DNA from: Polaromonas eurypsychrophila
Lineage (GTDB): Bacteria > Pseudomonadota > Gammaproteobacteria > Burkholderiales > Burkholderiaceae_C
DNA length: 64,000 bases
NCBI RefSeq assembly: GCF_014641715.1
Contig: NZ_BMIG01000002.1
Span: 124,001 to 188,000, forward strand
Direction of reading: 5' to 3'
Both the position numbers and the translations under genes were made by a program. Of the stretch, positions 45,401 to 53,484 are shown piece after piece. The notes beneath the pieces are model-generated. The model had not been told where the DNA came from, did no database searches, and worked only from the letters and a program-made list of their open reading frames with translations. Numbering within the stretch: the stretch's first letter is position 1; each line of letters begins with the position of its first letter.

Positions 45401-46283
45401 GCCACAGATCAGACAGCTTGGCGACTTCGGAATAATCCGGCGTGATCGCAACCGTCTTGGTGCCCTTGTAGCGAACCTCTGTGAAGAAATGAGCATCCGG
45501 TGTACGCGTTTGCGGCACATTGGAGCCCCAGGCAATGATGAAACCCGAGTTGTACCAGTCGGCCGACTCGGGCACGTCGGTCTGTTCACCCCACACCTGC
45601 GGACTCGACGGAGGCAAATCGCAGTACCAGTCGTAAAAGCTCATGCAGACGCCGCCAATCAGCGACAGGTAGCGCGAACCTGCGGCGTAGCTGACCATGG
45701 ACATCGCCGGGATGGGCGAGAAACCGATGATGCGATCCGCGCCATGCTTTTTGATCGTATAGATATTGGACGCAGCAATGATCTCGTTGACCTCGTCCCA
45801 GCTCGAACGCACAAAGCCGCCAAGGCCACGCACGCGCTGGTAGTCACGCCGCTTGGCATCGTCCTGCACCACCGCGACCCACGCCTCCACCGGCGGCAGC
45901 GTCAAACGCGCCTCACGCCAGTGCTTGAGCAGCCGCGCACGAATCAGTGGGTATTTGACACGGTTCGCGCTATACAGATACCAGCTGTAGCTGGCACCGC
46001 GCGAGCAACCGCGCGGCTCATGGTTGGGCATGTCCCAGCGAGTGCGCGGGTAGTCGGTCTGCTGGGTCTCCCAGGTCACGATGCCGCCCTTGACATAAAT
46101 CTTCCAAGAGCATGAACCCGTGCAGTTCACCCCGTGGGTGCTGCGCACCACCTTGTCGTGGGCCCAGCGGTTTCGGTAGGCCTCTTCCCAGGTGCGGTCT
46201 TCGGCGGTGGTCACACCGAATGTTCCGGAAAACGGTTCTCTCGGGTTGGAAAAGTGGTTCAGGCGATCGAGGAAGTGGCTCAT
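42465..46283 (-). CDS. narG: Respiratory nitrate reductase alpha subunit
   Basis: 1272-aa molybdenum catalytic subunit reducing nitrate to nitrite on the cytoplasmic face. The N-terminal [4Fe-4S] (FS0) motif has His in STHGVNCTGSC and a final Cys in EPRGCSRG; the Mo-coordinating Asp is in MSFYDWYCDLPP. No Tat signal with cleavage site, as for cytoplasmic NarG. 44 bp downstream of narK2. Full length with no disruption. Confidence 0.98.
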   Translation of the reverse strand: MSHFLDRLNHFSNPREPFSGTFGVTTAEDRTWEEAYRNRWAHDKVVRSTHGVNCTGSCSWKIYVKGGIVTWETQQTDYPRTRWDMPNHEPRGCSRGASYSWYLYSANRVKYPLIRARLLKHWREARLTLPPVEAWVAVVQDDAKRRDYQRVRGLGGFVRSSWDEVNEIIAASNIYTIKKHGADRIIGFSPIPAMSMVSYAAGSRYLSLIGGVCMSFYDWYCDLPPSSPQVWGEQTDVPESADWYNSGFIIAWGSNVPQTRTPDAHFFTEVRYKGTKTVAITPDYSEVAKLSDLWLHPKQGTDAAVAMAMGHVILKDFYFGGNGKPRSAYFDEYARRYTDMPMLVMLKEYQMVNGETVMVPDRYVRASDFNGTLGAANNPEWKTVAFDAQGKVVLPNGAIGFRWGPDGRADAGQWNLEAKEASQGDEVRLKLSVMEGDAPSQDSAKVGFPYFGGIPHEHFPNNEQGDVLVRTVPVQRISLGKAGEERLALVATVFDLQVAQYGISRGLPGELAAADFDDNTPYTPAWQEQITGVPRAQVITVARQFADNAEKTEGRSMIIIGAGMNHWYHSDMNYRSVINMLMMCGCIGKSGGGWAHYVGQEKLRPQTGWTPLAFALDWIRPPRQTNSTSFFYAHTDQWRYEKLGVDEVLSPLADKKLYGGSMIDYNVRAERMGWLPSAPQLQTNPMQIVKDAQTAGLDAKDYVVKSLKDGSLKLSCEDPDHPDNWPRNMFVWRSNIIGSSGKGHEYFLKHLLGTDNGVQGKDLGAEDGKPEEVVWHDKAPEGKLDLLVTLDFRMSTTCLYSDIVLPTATWYEKNDLNTSDMHPFIHPLSTAVDPVWESKSDWEIYKGFAKKFSELCDGHLGVEKEMVLTPLMHDSPGELAQPFEVKDWKRGECELIPGKTAPQMQVVERDYPNVYKRFTAVGPLLNKVGNGGKGISWNTETEVRQLGQLNGLVTEPGVTQGMPRIDSDIDACEMVLQLAPETNGHVAVKAWNALSKQTGREHAHLAIHREDEKIRFRDIQAQPRKIISSPTWSGIESETVSYNAGYTNVHELIPWRTLTGRQQFYQDHPWMLAFGEGLASYRPPVNLKATAGVHGIRSNGNTEILLNFITPHQKWGIHSTYTDNLLMLTLSRGGPIIWLSEDDAKLIGVEDNDWIEAYNVNGAIAARAVVSQRVKPGMVMMYHAQEKIVNTPGSEITGQRGGIHNSVTRIVLKPTHMIGGYAQLSYGFNYYGTIGTNRDEFVVVRKMDKVDWLDTPRDDERAEAVQQMGEAA

Positions 46284-46327
46284 TAGATTCTCCGGGTGGA
46301 ACGGTGCAAACTATTGTTCGGCAAAAG

Positions 46328-47956
46328 TCAGGGGTTCTTGATCTCGGCACCCGGGCGCAGGTAGAACCACCAGTTCAGCACCAGACAAAGGGCATAAAAA
46401 ATGGAAAAGCCATACATCGCGTGTTCAGGGGTTCCGGCCTTGATCTGGGCGCCAATCACCACCGGGGCAATGAAGGCACCGTAGGCAGCGATGGCTGAAG
46501 TCCAGCCGAGCACCGGGCCGGCTTGCTGGCGGTCAAAAATGACGCCTATGGTGCGAAAGGTCGATCCATTGCCGATGCCGCTGGCCGCAAACAGCACGAC
46601 AAACAACACCATGAATAGCAAAAAGTATTCTTCGGGCGTGGCCGACTTGTAGGCCAGCAGCATGACGTAACCCACGCCCGCAGAAGCTACCACCATCACG
46701 GCAGAAATGATCTGTGTGACGATGGAGCCGCCCACCTTGTCGGACACCCAGCCACCCACCGGACGGATCAGCGCGCCTACAAACGGGCCTATCCATGCGA
46801 AAGTCAGAGCCGAGGGTGCATTCGGGTTTTTTATCGCGTGTTGCATGACACCTGCGGCGTCCGGCACGTGGCTGATGCCAAAGATCACCGTGATGGCCAG
46901 CGGCAAGGCCATCGAAAAGCCTATGAATGAGCCAAAGGTCACGATGTACAGCAGCGTCAGCGACCAGGTGTGTTTGTTACTGAAGATCGCAAACTGCTTG
47001 GTGATATTTTCCTTCATCGTGCCAAAGGCTGTGAGTTTGAGCACCAGCAATGTGCTTGCCACAATCAATGGCATGGCGATCCACATATTGAGCAGACCCA
47101 GACCGGTAGGTTTGGGCAGGTAGAGGTACAGTCCGATACCCGCCGGCACAAACGACAACGTGTAGAGCCAGATGATTTTGAGAAAGGCCGGGATCGTGCC
47201 GCCAATGGCAGGAGAGACAGTCTTCAGGTTGTTCATGCCGAAGAAGCAAATGACGGACAGCGGCACCAGTGACAACAGCCAGGCAAAACCGGCGTTCTGT
47301 ATCCAGGTGGGTGTGCCCGCAACAATCTTTCCGAAAATCCAGCCACTGTCTTTGACGAGGAGAGCAGACTCACCACCAAAGCTACCGAAGAGGCTCACCG
47401 TCATGACCAGCGGAATGACGATTTGCATGGTCGTCACGCCAAAGTTGCCCAGACCTGCATTCAGGCCGAGTGCCGTGCCCTGCAGTCGCTTGGGGAAAAA
47501 AGTACTGATGTTGGACATGGAACTGGCGAAGTTTCCGCCACCCACGCCACACCACAAGGCCATCAGCTGAAAGGACCACAGCGGCCACTCGGGATGCTGA
47601 AGCACGATACCGGTGCCGATGGCCGGCGCCAACAACATCGAAGTTGTCAGGAAGATAGTGTTGCGCCCACCGGCCAGCCGAATCAGGAAGGACGCCGGTA
47701 TGCGCATGGTGGCGCCGGCCAGCCCTGCAATCGCGGTCAAGGTGAACAGCTCAGCCTGGGTAAAAGGAAAGCCCAGGTTCAGCATCTGCACCGTGATGAT
47801 GCCCCACATGCCCCAGACAGCAAAGCCGCAAAGCAGGCTGGGCACAGAGATCCAGAGGTTGCGGTAAGCAATGCGTTTGCCGGTGCTCTCCCAGAACTTT
47901 TCGTCCTCGGGCTGCCAGTCGGCAATGTCGGTGCTGGAATTGGTTTTTGTAGTCAT
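46328..47956 (-). CDS. narK: Nitrate/nitrite MFS transporter, NarK2 type
   Basis: 542-aa MFS permease with about 12 to 14 TM helices, longer than the first permease because of an N-terminal soluble stretch (DIADWQPEDEKFWESTGKRIAYRNLW) and a long central region. Nitrate signatures appear around GVGGGNFASSMSNISTFFP and GWVSDKVGG. It resembles E. coli NarK, usually a nitrate/nitrite exchanger. Second of two tandem transporters preceding narG. Confidence 0.93.
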   Translation of the reverse strand: MTTKTNSSTDIADWQPEDEKFWESTGKRIAYRNLWISVPSLLCGFAVWGMWGIITVQMLNLGFPFTQAELFTLTAIAGLAGATMRIPASFLIRLAGGRNTIFLTTSMLLAPAIGTGIVLQHPEWPLWSFQLMALWCGVGGGNFASSMSNISTFFPKRLQGTALGLNAGLGNFGVTTMQIVIPLVMTVSLFGSFGGESALLVKDSGWIFGKIVAGTPTWIQNAGFAWLLSLVPLSVICFFGMNNLKTVSPAIGGTIPAFLKIIWLYTLSFVPAGIGLYLYLPKPTGLGLLNMWIAMPLIVASTLLVLKLTAFGTMKENITKQFAIFSNKHTWSLTLLYIVTFGSFIGFSMALPLAITVIFGISHVPDAAGVMQHAIKNPNAPSALTFAWIGPFVGALIRPVGGWVSDKVGGSIVTQIISAVMVVASAGVGYVMLLAYKSATPEEYFLLFMVLFVVLFAASGIGNGSTFRTIGVIFDRQQAGPVLGWTSAIAAYGAFIAPVVIGAQIKAGTPEHAMYGFSIFYALCLVLNWWFYLRPGAEIKNP

Positions 47957-48077
47957 GGTGCTTGTTGAAGTAGCGTGGTTTTGTGTTCACCGTACAAGGT
48001 GCATGCGTTGCGGTCTGTGCGTCAACGCACCCGCGAGCGACCTGTTTGGAGTTGATTTGTAAAGAGACACTTTTCAT

Positions 48078-49340
48078 TCAGACCAATGCCCCTGCGGCGT
48101 TTTTGCCCATCACCTCGGTGCGGCGCACCTCCGTCCAGTACATCCAGAGCAGTGAAACCCAGACCACCCCATACATGAACATGAAGGCGCTAGACCGAAT
48201 GCCTGTTACATCCATCAACACGCCAAAAATGATCGGCAAGACAAAGCCGCCCAGGCCACCCGCCAGCCCGACAATGCCGCTGACCGCGCCGATGTTGGCG
48301 CCGTAGTCGTCGCTGATGTATTTGAAAACACTTGCCTTGCCGAAGGCCCAGGCAATGCCCAGCAGAAACATCAGCGCCGTGAAGGTGTAAACGTTCAGGC
48401 CAATGTGGAAGGTCGCCGGGCCGTTGACGGTGAGGATGGTGAAGTCGGTCTGCGGATAGGACAGCAGAAACAGACAGACCCAACTCACCCACATCACCCA
48501 CCATGTCACGCTGTGCGCGCCGTACTTGTCCGACAGAACACCGCCAAACGCGCGCAGTGCACCACCCGGCAACGAGAAGCAGGCTGCTAGCAAGGCCGCG
48601 ACGCGGATGTCCAGACCAAACTCGCCCACGTAGTACTGCACCATCCACAGCGACAAGGCCACGTAACCACCGAACACAATGCTGTAGTACTGGCAGTACT
48701 TGATGACCTTCGGGTCTTTGAGTAGCTTGAGCTGGTCACTGAACTTGACGTGGCTGGGCACCAGGTGGGTGGGGTCGCTGTGGCTGAACAGCCAGAACAG
48801 CACCAGCGCACCCAGCATGATGACCGCGTACACCTGCGGCACCATGGCCCAGCCAAAAGCCACCAGCAGCACAGGCGCCACAAATTTGTTGACAGCGGCG
48901 CCAGAGTTGCCGGCGCCGTACACACCCATCGCCATGCCCTGGCGATTTTTTGGGAACCAGCGTGCCACGTAGGGCGTGCCGACAGAGAACGAACCGCCAG
49001 CCAGACCGACAAACAGTCCAATCACCAAAAAGTGCCAATATACCGTGGCGTAACTCATGAGCCAGATCGCCGGGATGGTGGTGGCCATGAGGATGGCCAT
49101 GACGATGCGCCCACCGTAGCGGTCGGTCCAGATGCCCAGCGGAACGCGGATCAAAGACCCCGTCAGCACTGGCGTGGCCGCGAGCAGGCCAAACTCGGTG
49201 GCGTTGAGGTTGAGCATCTTCTTGATCGGGATGCCGATAACGCCAAACATCATCCAGACCATGAAACAAACCGTGAAAGCCAGCGTGCTGACGATCAGTA
49301 CCGACCATGCTTTTTTCGAGTTACCCAGTTCAGAGGCCAT
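48078..49340 (-). CDS. narK: Nitrate MFS transporter, NarK1 type
   Basis: 420-aa, 12-TM permease. MMFGVIGIPIKKMLNLNATEFGLL, GIWTDRYGGR, GLAGGSFSVGTPYVARWFP and GVYGAGNSGAAVNKF are the NarK1/NasA-type signatures; this type is associated with nitrate/proton symport. The start at 49340 has GGAGAAA upstream; eight extra residues in frame are unlikely. The pairing of NarK1 and NarK2 types before narGHJI is common in denitrifiers. The 121-bp gap to narK2 holds a TGCGTTG/CAACGCA inverted repeat (48004-48029) and no gene. Confidence 0.93.
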   Translation of the reverse strand: MASELGNSKKAWSVLIVSTLAFTVCFMVWMMFGVIGIPIKKMLNLNATEFGLLAATPVLTGSLIRVPLGIWTDRYGGRIVMAILMATTIPAIWLMSYATVYWHFLVIGLFVGLAGGSFSVGTPYVARWFPKNRQGMAMGVYGAGNSGAAVNKFVAPVLLVAFGWAMVPQVYAVIMLGALVLFWLFSHSDPTHLVPSHVKFSDQLKLLKDPKVIKYCQYYSIVFGGYVALSLWMVQYYVGEFGLDIRVAALLAACFSLPGGALRAFGGVLSDKYGAHSVTWWVMWVSWVCLFLLSYPQTDFTILTVNGPATFHIGLNVYTFTALMFLLGIAWAFGKASVFKYISDDYGANIGAVSGIVGLAGGLGGFVLPIIFGVLMDVTGIRSSAFMFMYGVVWVSLLWMYWTEVRRTEVMGKNAAGALV

Positions 49341-49421
49341 GCAGTTTCTCCAGACACATGGCATGACTGTCGGCCTTCACGGGGTTCTTGAACATCCTCC
49401 TTTGGAACGTCAGGATGGGAC

Positions 49422-49454
49422 AAAAAAGACGATGGCGACCGAGGTCGCCATCGT
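49422..49454 (-). terminator. narL terminator / narK1 leader hairpin
   Basis: Perfect 12-bp stem ACGATGGCGACC / GGTCGCCATCGT with a 2-base GA loop, followed on the minus strand by CTTTTTTG. It lies 47 bp after the narL stop and 82 bp before narK1. Confidence 0.85.
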
Positions 49455-49490
49455 TCTGAAGAACTACGCGGGGTTCAATCTGAAGGCTTG

Positions 49491-49504
49491 TTGATCTGCG
49501 TCAA
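49491..49504. promoter_or_regulatory. Candidate FNR box upstream of narK1
   Basis: TTGATCTGCGTCAA matches TTGAT-N4-ATCAA except one base, and overlaps the narL stop codon. It is ~155 bp upstream of narK1, the first structural nar gene. A class II FNR promoter centred here would start transcription near 49455, right at the terminator hairpin. Confidence 0.5.
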
Positions 49505-50229
49505 AGCAGGTCACGGCCAGCCGCGTATACGGCGGCTTGAACCCTTGAGCTGAGTTGCAATTTGCGCAGAATGTGCTGCACGTGAACCTTCACCGTGGTT
49601 TGCTCAATGGCGAGTTGGCGTGCTATCACCTTATTACTCGCGCCCTGTGCAATCAGCGCCAGGACTTCGCGCTCGCGGCCCGACAGCAAGGCAAGGACTG
49701 AATCCGCCTGCTGGGCCGATGGTGGAACCGCTACTGTACCGCTTGAAAGCTCCCCGGGCACCTCGCCGGAGGCAGGCACCGGCGCCTTGGATCTGAAGGC
49801 AAGCACCAGTTTGGTCATCATCTCCGGGCTGACGACAGATTCCCCGTCCAACACCTTGATGATGGACTCGGACAAGTGGTCTAGCTCCACGGTCTTGAGC
49901 AGGTAACCCTCGGCGCCGGCCTGCAGCGCCGCCGCCAGATCGTCCTCGTTTTCGCTGACCGTCAGCATCAGGATGCGGGTACCCGGCGCCGCTTCCTTGA
50001 GCGCCGCGATGCCGTCCACGCCCCGCACACCGGGCAGGTGGTTGTCCAGCAGGATCAGATCGGGCTGGCTGCGTTCCAGGCAGCGCAGCGCCTCGCCGAT
50101 GTCGCCGGCCTCGGCAGCCACCTCGAAGCGACCATCTTGCGAGAGCAGCGCAACAAGTCCGCGGCGAAACAGGTTGTGGTCGTCCACCACCAGCAACTGA
50201 ACAGTCTTTGTGGAAGTGCCCCGCATCAC
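49501..50229 (-). CDS. narL: Nitrate/nitrite response regulator NarL
   Basis: 242-aa NarL/FixJ response regulator. Receiver: VVDDHNLFRRG, phospho-Asp in LILLDNHLPG, Lys in GYLLKTVE. LuxR-type HTH at the C terminus: LSGREREVLALIAQGASNKVIARQLAIEQTTVKVHVQHILRKL (residues ~180-225). The N-terminal ATG overlaps the narX stop as ATGA. Confidence 0.95.
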   Translation of the reverse strand: MMRGTSTKTVQLLVVDDHNLFRRGLVALLSQDGRFEVAAEAGDIGEALRCLERSQPDLILLDNHLPGVRGVDGIAALKEAAPGTRILMLTVSENEDDLAAALQAGAEGYLLKTVELDHLSESIIKVLDGESVVSPEMMTKLVLAFRSKAPVPASGEVPGELSSGTVAVPPSAQQADSVLALLSGREREVLALIAQGASNKVIARQLAIEQTTVKVHVQHILRKLQLSSRVQAAVYAAGRDLL

Positions 50230-52154
50230 GCGCCTGCCCTCTGCTCTTGCAGCTCGGCCGGCATAGGCGCCTTCGCTGACAGACCACCCACTTCCGGATG
50301 TGGCGGCAGCGTCAGCGTGACAGCGCTCCCTTCCCCAGCTACCGACACGATGTCCAACTCGGCGCCAATACGCCCAGCCCGCTCGCGCATGATGTTCAGC
50401 CCGACATGCGAGTCCCCGGGGTACTTCTGGGTGTCGAAACCGGCGCCATTGTCCCGCACCACAAATCGCCAGTGCGCGCCTTTGGCTACCTCCAGATCCA
50501 CTTGCGTGGCGCCGGCATGTTTGCGTACATTGGACAGCGCCTCCTGCAGCACATGCAACACCTGCACCTGAACGTCAGAAGGCAGCGGCAGCCCATGTCC
50601 GTGGACCTGCAACCTTGCGGACAAGCCCGCCTGACTCTGAAACTTCTGCAGGGTTTCCTGCAGCGCCTGCTCGATGTCATCGGTGTTGGTGCGCGTGCGG
50701 AAGTGCACCAGTAGCTCGCGAACGTCACCAATACTTTCGCGTAGCCCGATGTCCAGTTCGTCAAGTGCGCCGTGTATCTGCGACGCTTGCCCCTTTTGCA
50801 CGGCTGCACGCAGCAACTGCACCTGGATCTTCAGGAAAGCCAGGGACTGGGCAATCGAATCATGCAGATTGCGCGCCAGCAAGGCACGCTCCTCCGCGAC
50901 CGCCGCTTCCCGGTCCAGGGCATCGGCGCGCAAGCCCTCCAGCGAGCTGGCGAGGTGACTGGCCAGTGAATCCAGCAGCTCTATTTCGTCGGCGTTCAGC
51001 AAAATGGGGCTTCGAAAGAACAGGTTGAATTCTCCGAGCAAACGTTGCTGCAGACGGATCGGAACACTGACGACGCTTTCATAGCCGACCTTGGCGCAAT
51101 GACGTATCGGCGCATCGTCGTGACTGAGGATAGGAATGACCCGGGTGCGTGCATCCGGGCGCAAGTTGCCGCACGCACAGGCCCCGGCCAGCAAGCTGCG
51201 CTCTTCTTCCACCAGGTCCTGCGGGAAGCAGTCGGACGCCAGCATCAGGTAACGCTGGTTGACATCATCCGACCACCTGACCGTTGCCGCATCGGCCTTC
51301 ATCACCGAGCGCACACGCTGCGCAAAGCCCTGCGCCAGTTCATCGATGCTGCCCGCCTGTGCCAGGAAAGCGCTGACTTTGTAAAGCGCCTCCAGCCGTG
51401 CCCGTTGCGCTTCAATGCGCCGCGTCTTGACTTCCACCTTGGCCTCCAGCCCTTGGTAGAGAGATTGCAGCTTGCTGGCCATGTGGTTGAAACCGGCGGC
51501 CACCTGGCCGAATTCGTCAGCGGTATCCACTTCGATGCGTGTCCTGAAATCACCCGACTCCAGCTTGTGCAGGCCCTGCCGAAGTTGTCCCAGAGGATTG
51601 ATGACATACATATACCCGGTGTAGAGCATGACCACCGCGCCGCCCACCGCCAAAGCCATCATCAAAAGCTGGAACAGGTTCAAGATGGCTGTCAGCCGGG
51701 ACAGGTGCTGCTCGATCACCAACACCAGGCGGTCACTGGCATCCACAAATTCGTTCCCCGCCTTGAGCAGTACCTGCGCCTGCGGCGGTGGCTCTGCCAG
51801 CCACAGCTGTCGCTGGTCGCGCCAGAGTGACTCGACATCGGCGAAGCGCTGGCGCACCTGTTCATCCCACGGAACAAAAAGCGGCCTGGAAGGGTCGCCA
51901 TCACGCAGCAGCTCCAGGCTTTCCTCGAAACGGACCACCAGGTTCTGCAGTTCAGCACGCTCCACCCCAGCCTGCACCGCACTTGCCAAGCGCCAGGTTT
52001 GCATACGCATGCGTCCGGCCTCGTTGACTGCCGCAGACCCGCCCTCAAGCTGCCAAGTCACCCAAAGGGTCAGTCCAATGGAGATCAGCGCGACCACCAA
52101 CAGGCTTGTACCGATGCGGATGAGTTTCCGGGAGAGCGAGGCGGTCTGCTGCAT
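50226..52154 (-). CDS. narX: Nitrate/nitrite sensor histidine kinase NarX
   Basis: 642-aa membrane kinase. The periplasmic start contains a P-box-like stretch (AAVNEAGRMRMQTWRLA), the nitrate-binding element of NarX. TM helices lie near residues 12-34 and 155-175 (LFQLLMMALAVGGAVVMLYTGYMYV), then HAMP, a GAF-like region with CACGNLRP Cys pair, the HisKA_3 box ARNLHDSIAQSLAFLKIQ and HATPase. ATG at 52154 puts the P-box at an E. coli-like distance; an upstream ATG at 52190 adds 12 residues, and neither has a good ribosome site. Confidence 0.92.
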   Translation of the reverse strand: MQQTASLSRKLIRIGTSLLVVALISIGLTLWVTWQLEGGSAAVNEAGRMRMQTWRLASAVQAGVERAELQNLVVRFEESLELLRDGDPSRPLFVPWDEQVRQRFADVESLWRDQRQLWLAEPPPQAQVLLKAGNEFVDASDRLVLVIEQHLSRLTAILNLFQLLMMALAVGGAVVMLYTGYMYVINPLGQLRQGLHKLESGDFRTRIEVDTADEFGQVAAGFNHMASKLQSLYQGLEAKVEVKTRRIEAQRARLEALYKVSAFLAQAGSIDELAQGFAQRVRSVMKADAATVRWSDDVNQRYLMLASDCFPQDLVEEERSLLAGACACGNLRPDARTRVIPILSHDDAPIRHCAKVGYESVVSVPIRLQQRLLGEFNLFFRSPILLNADEIELLDSLASHLASSLEGLRADALDREAAVAEERALLARNLHDSIAQSLAFLKIQVQLLRAAVQKGQASQIHGALDELDIGLRESIGDVRELLVHFRTRTNTDDIEQALQETLQKFQSQAGLSARLQVHGHGLPLPSDVQVQVLHVLQEALSNVRKHAGATQVDLEVAKGAHWRFVVRDNGAGFDTQKYPGDSHVGLNIMRERAGRIGAELDIVSVAGEGSAVTLTLPPHPEVGGLSAKAPMPAELQEQRAGA

Positions 52155-52353
52155 GCCGCTAGCGTAACGCTGATCAGGGCCACGCGCCATGCGCGCGCAA
52201 GGCGCTGTCGCAAGATCAGGGTTTGAGCTTGCCTTTTAGCTGCGGGGTCTACGGTCCGACACCAGCGGCGTGCGCACGCGACACTCATGCGTTTAGCCGC
52301 TGGTAGCGGTGCATTCTGGCGTCGCAGCAAGATGGGCAACCTCAAAACGCTCT

Positions 52354-52404
52354 GTTTTTGATAACTGTTGGCGCACTATCCATAAGGACTGAGGCCGTTT
52401 TTGA
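52354..52404 (+). repeat. TTGATAGCTG-family short repeat (copy R5)
   Basis: TTTTTGATAACTGTTGGCGC then CCATAAGGACTGAGGCCGTTTTTGAC, in the 334-370 bp gap upstream of narX. The copies in proA and leuS are closest to this one. The rest of the gap holds no gene I can support; narX transcription must begin here. Confidence 0.7.
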
Positions 52405-52524
52405 CATAAATCCAGGGTCTGCCTGAGATCGGGAAGGGCGAGGCACCGACCACTCCATTGTCTTTACAACCGTCGGGTTGAGCGGCTCCTTATCGCGTCT
52501 TCGCCTCCCCGTGCTTTTTTGCAA

Positions 52525-53463
52525 TCATTTTTTTCTTGCCGGTTTCACTGCCGTGGCAGCTTTTCTGGCCACCCCCTGTTTGACTGTCGCCTTTTTGGCG
52601 GTGGCTTTCACAGCCGCTACTTTTTTGACAGCAGGCTTCTTCGCGGCAAGCTTGCCGGGCACCACTTTGCTGGCAGAGACTTTTTGAAGCACTGCTTTTT
52701 TGCCCGCCATCTTCTTGGCAGCCACCGGCTTGACGGGCAACACCTCATCAAGCGGTTCGGCCATGTCCAGACCAAACACGTCGCCAAGAAAGGCATCATC
52801 AAGTACTTTGGCAAATTCTGGCGCTGTGCGTTTTGTCGCAAGGCCGCTGCCTGCCGCCTGAATCAGCTCCTTGGCATCAACGTTGCACAAGGTAAACAAA
52901 AGCTCGGGCTGGTGGTCGAGCCTGGCGCCTACGCCGTAGAGCACGGCCGCCACATGTTTGCACATGTCGGCCCAGTCAGGGCAGCTACAGCTGAATTTGA
53001 GGGCCGTGGCGCTTGGCATTAGACCCGTGCCGGGCTGGCACAGGCGCTGCATCACCGACGTTGACAGCTTGCCCTGCAAAATCTCCACGAGCGATGCAAT
53101 CGATCCGGAACAGTCTTTGCAAATGGACTTCCATTGCGCTGGCGCTACCGGTTTGACTGTGACCTCGACTTTATACAACGAAGAACCCACCACCAGTGCA
53201 TTGACCTTGCCAGCACTGATCTGCAGGTCAATCACCGAGCCATTGCGCACATAAGTGCGGCCGCGTGGCAGGCGGTTGTCATAGTCGCTGTGGGCTTCGA
53301 GGTTGTCGCACCAGTTTTTGCCCCATGCGGTTTTGGCCAGCGCACCACGGTAGGCGGCGATGGGGTACAGCTTGCCGGCCTTTTTGGCTTTGGTTGCGGT
53401 TTTTTCGGCCTGTTTTTGCCGGGCGCCCACAGAGACATAGGGTTTCCAGCCGTAATAACTCAT
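52525..53463 (-). CDS. SWIM zinc-finger protein with histone H1-like tail
   Basis: 312-aa protein paired with the SNF2 helicase. SWIM motif CxCx6CxH is at C159-C161-C168-H170 (FSCSCPDWADMCKH). Residues ~245-312 are a Lys/Ala/Val repeat tail (KKPAVKKVAAVKATAKK) like bacterial H1-type nucleoid proteins, suggesting DNA binding. SWIM proteins beside SNF2-like ATPases are common in bacteria, but their job is poorly known. The gene follows the helicase by 21 bp. Confidence 0.85.
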   Translation of the reverse strand: MSYYGWKPYVSVGARQKQAEKTATKAKKAGKLYPIAAYRGALAKTAWGKNWCDNLEAHSDYDNRLPRGRTYVRNGSVIDLQISAGKVNALVVGSSLYKVEVTVKPVAPAQWKSICKDCSGSIASLVEILQGKLSTSVMQRLCQPGTGLMPSATALKFSCSCPDWADMCKHVAAVLYGVGARLDHQPELLFTLCNVDAKELIQAAGSGLATKRTAPEFAKVLDDAFLGDVFGLDMAEPLDEVLPVKPVAAKKMAGKKAVLQKVSASKVVPGKLAAKKPAVKKVAAVKATAKKATVKQGVARKAATAVKPARKK

Positions 53464-53484
53464 GTGTTGTCTTTCTTCGCGTTA

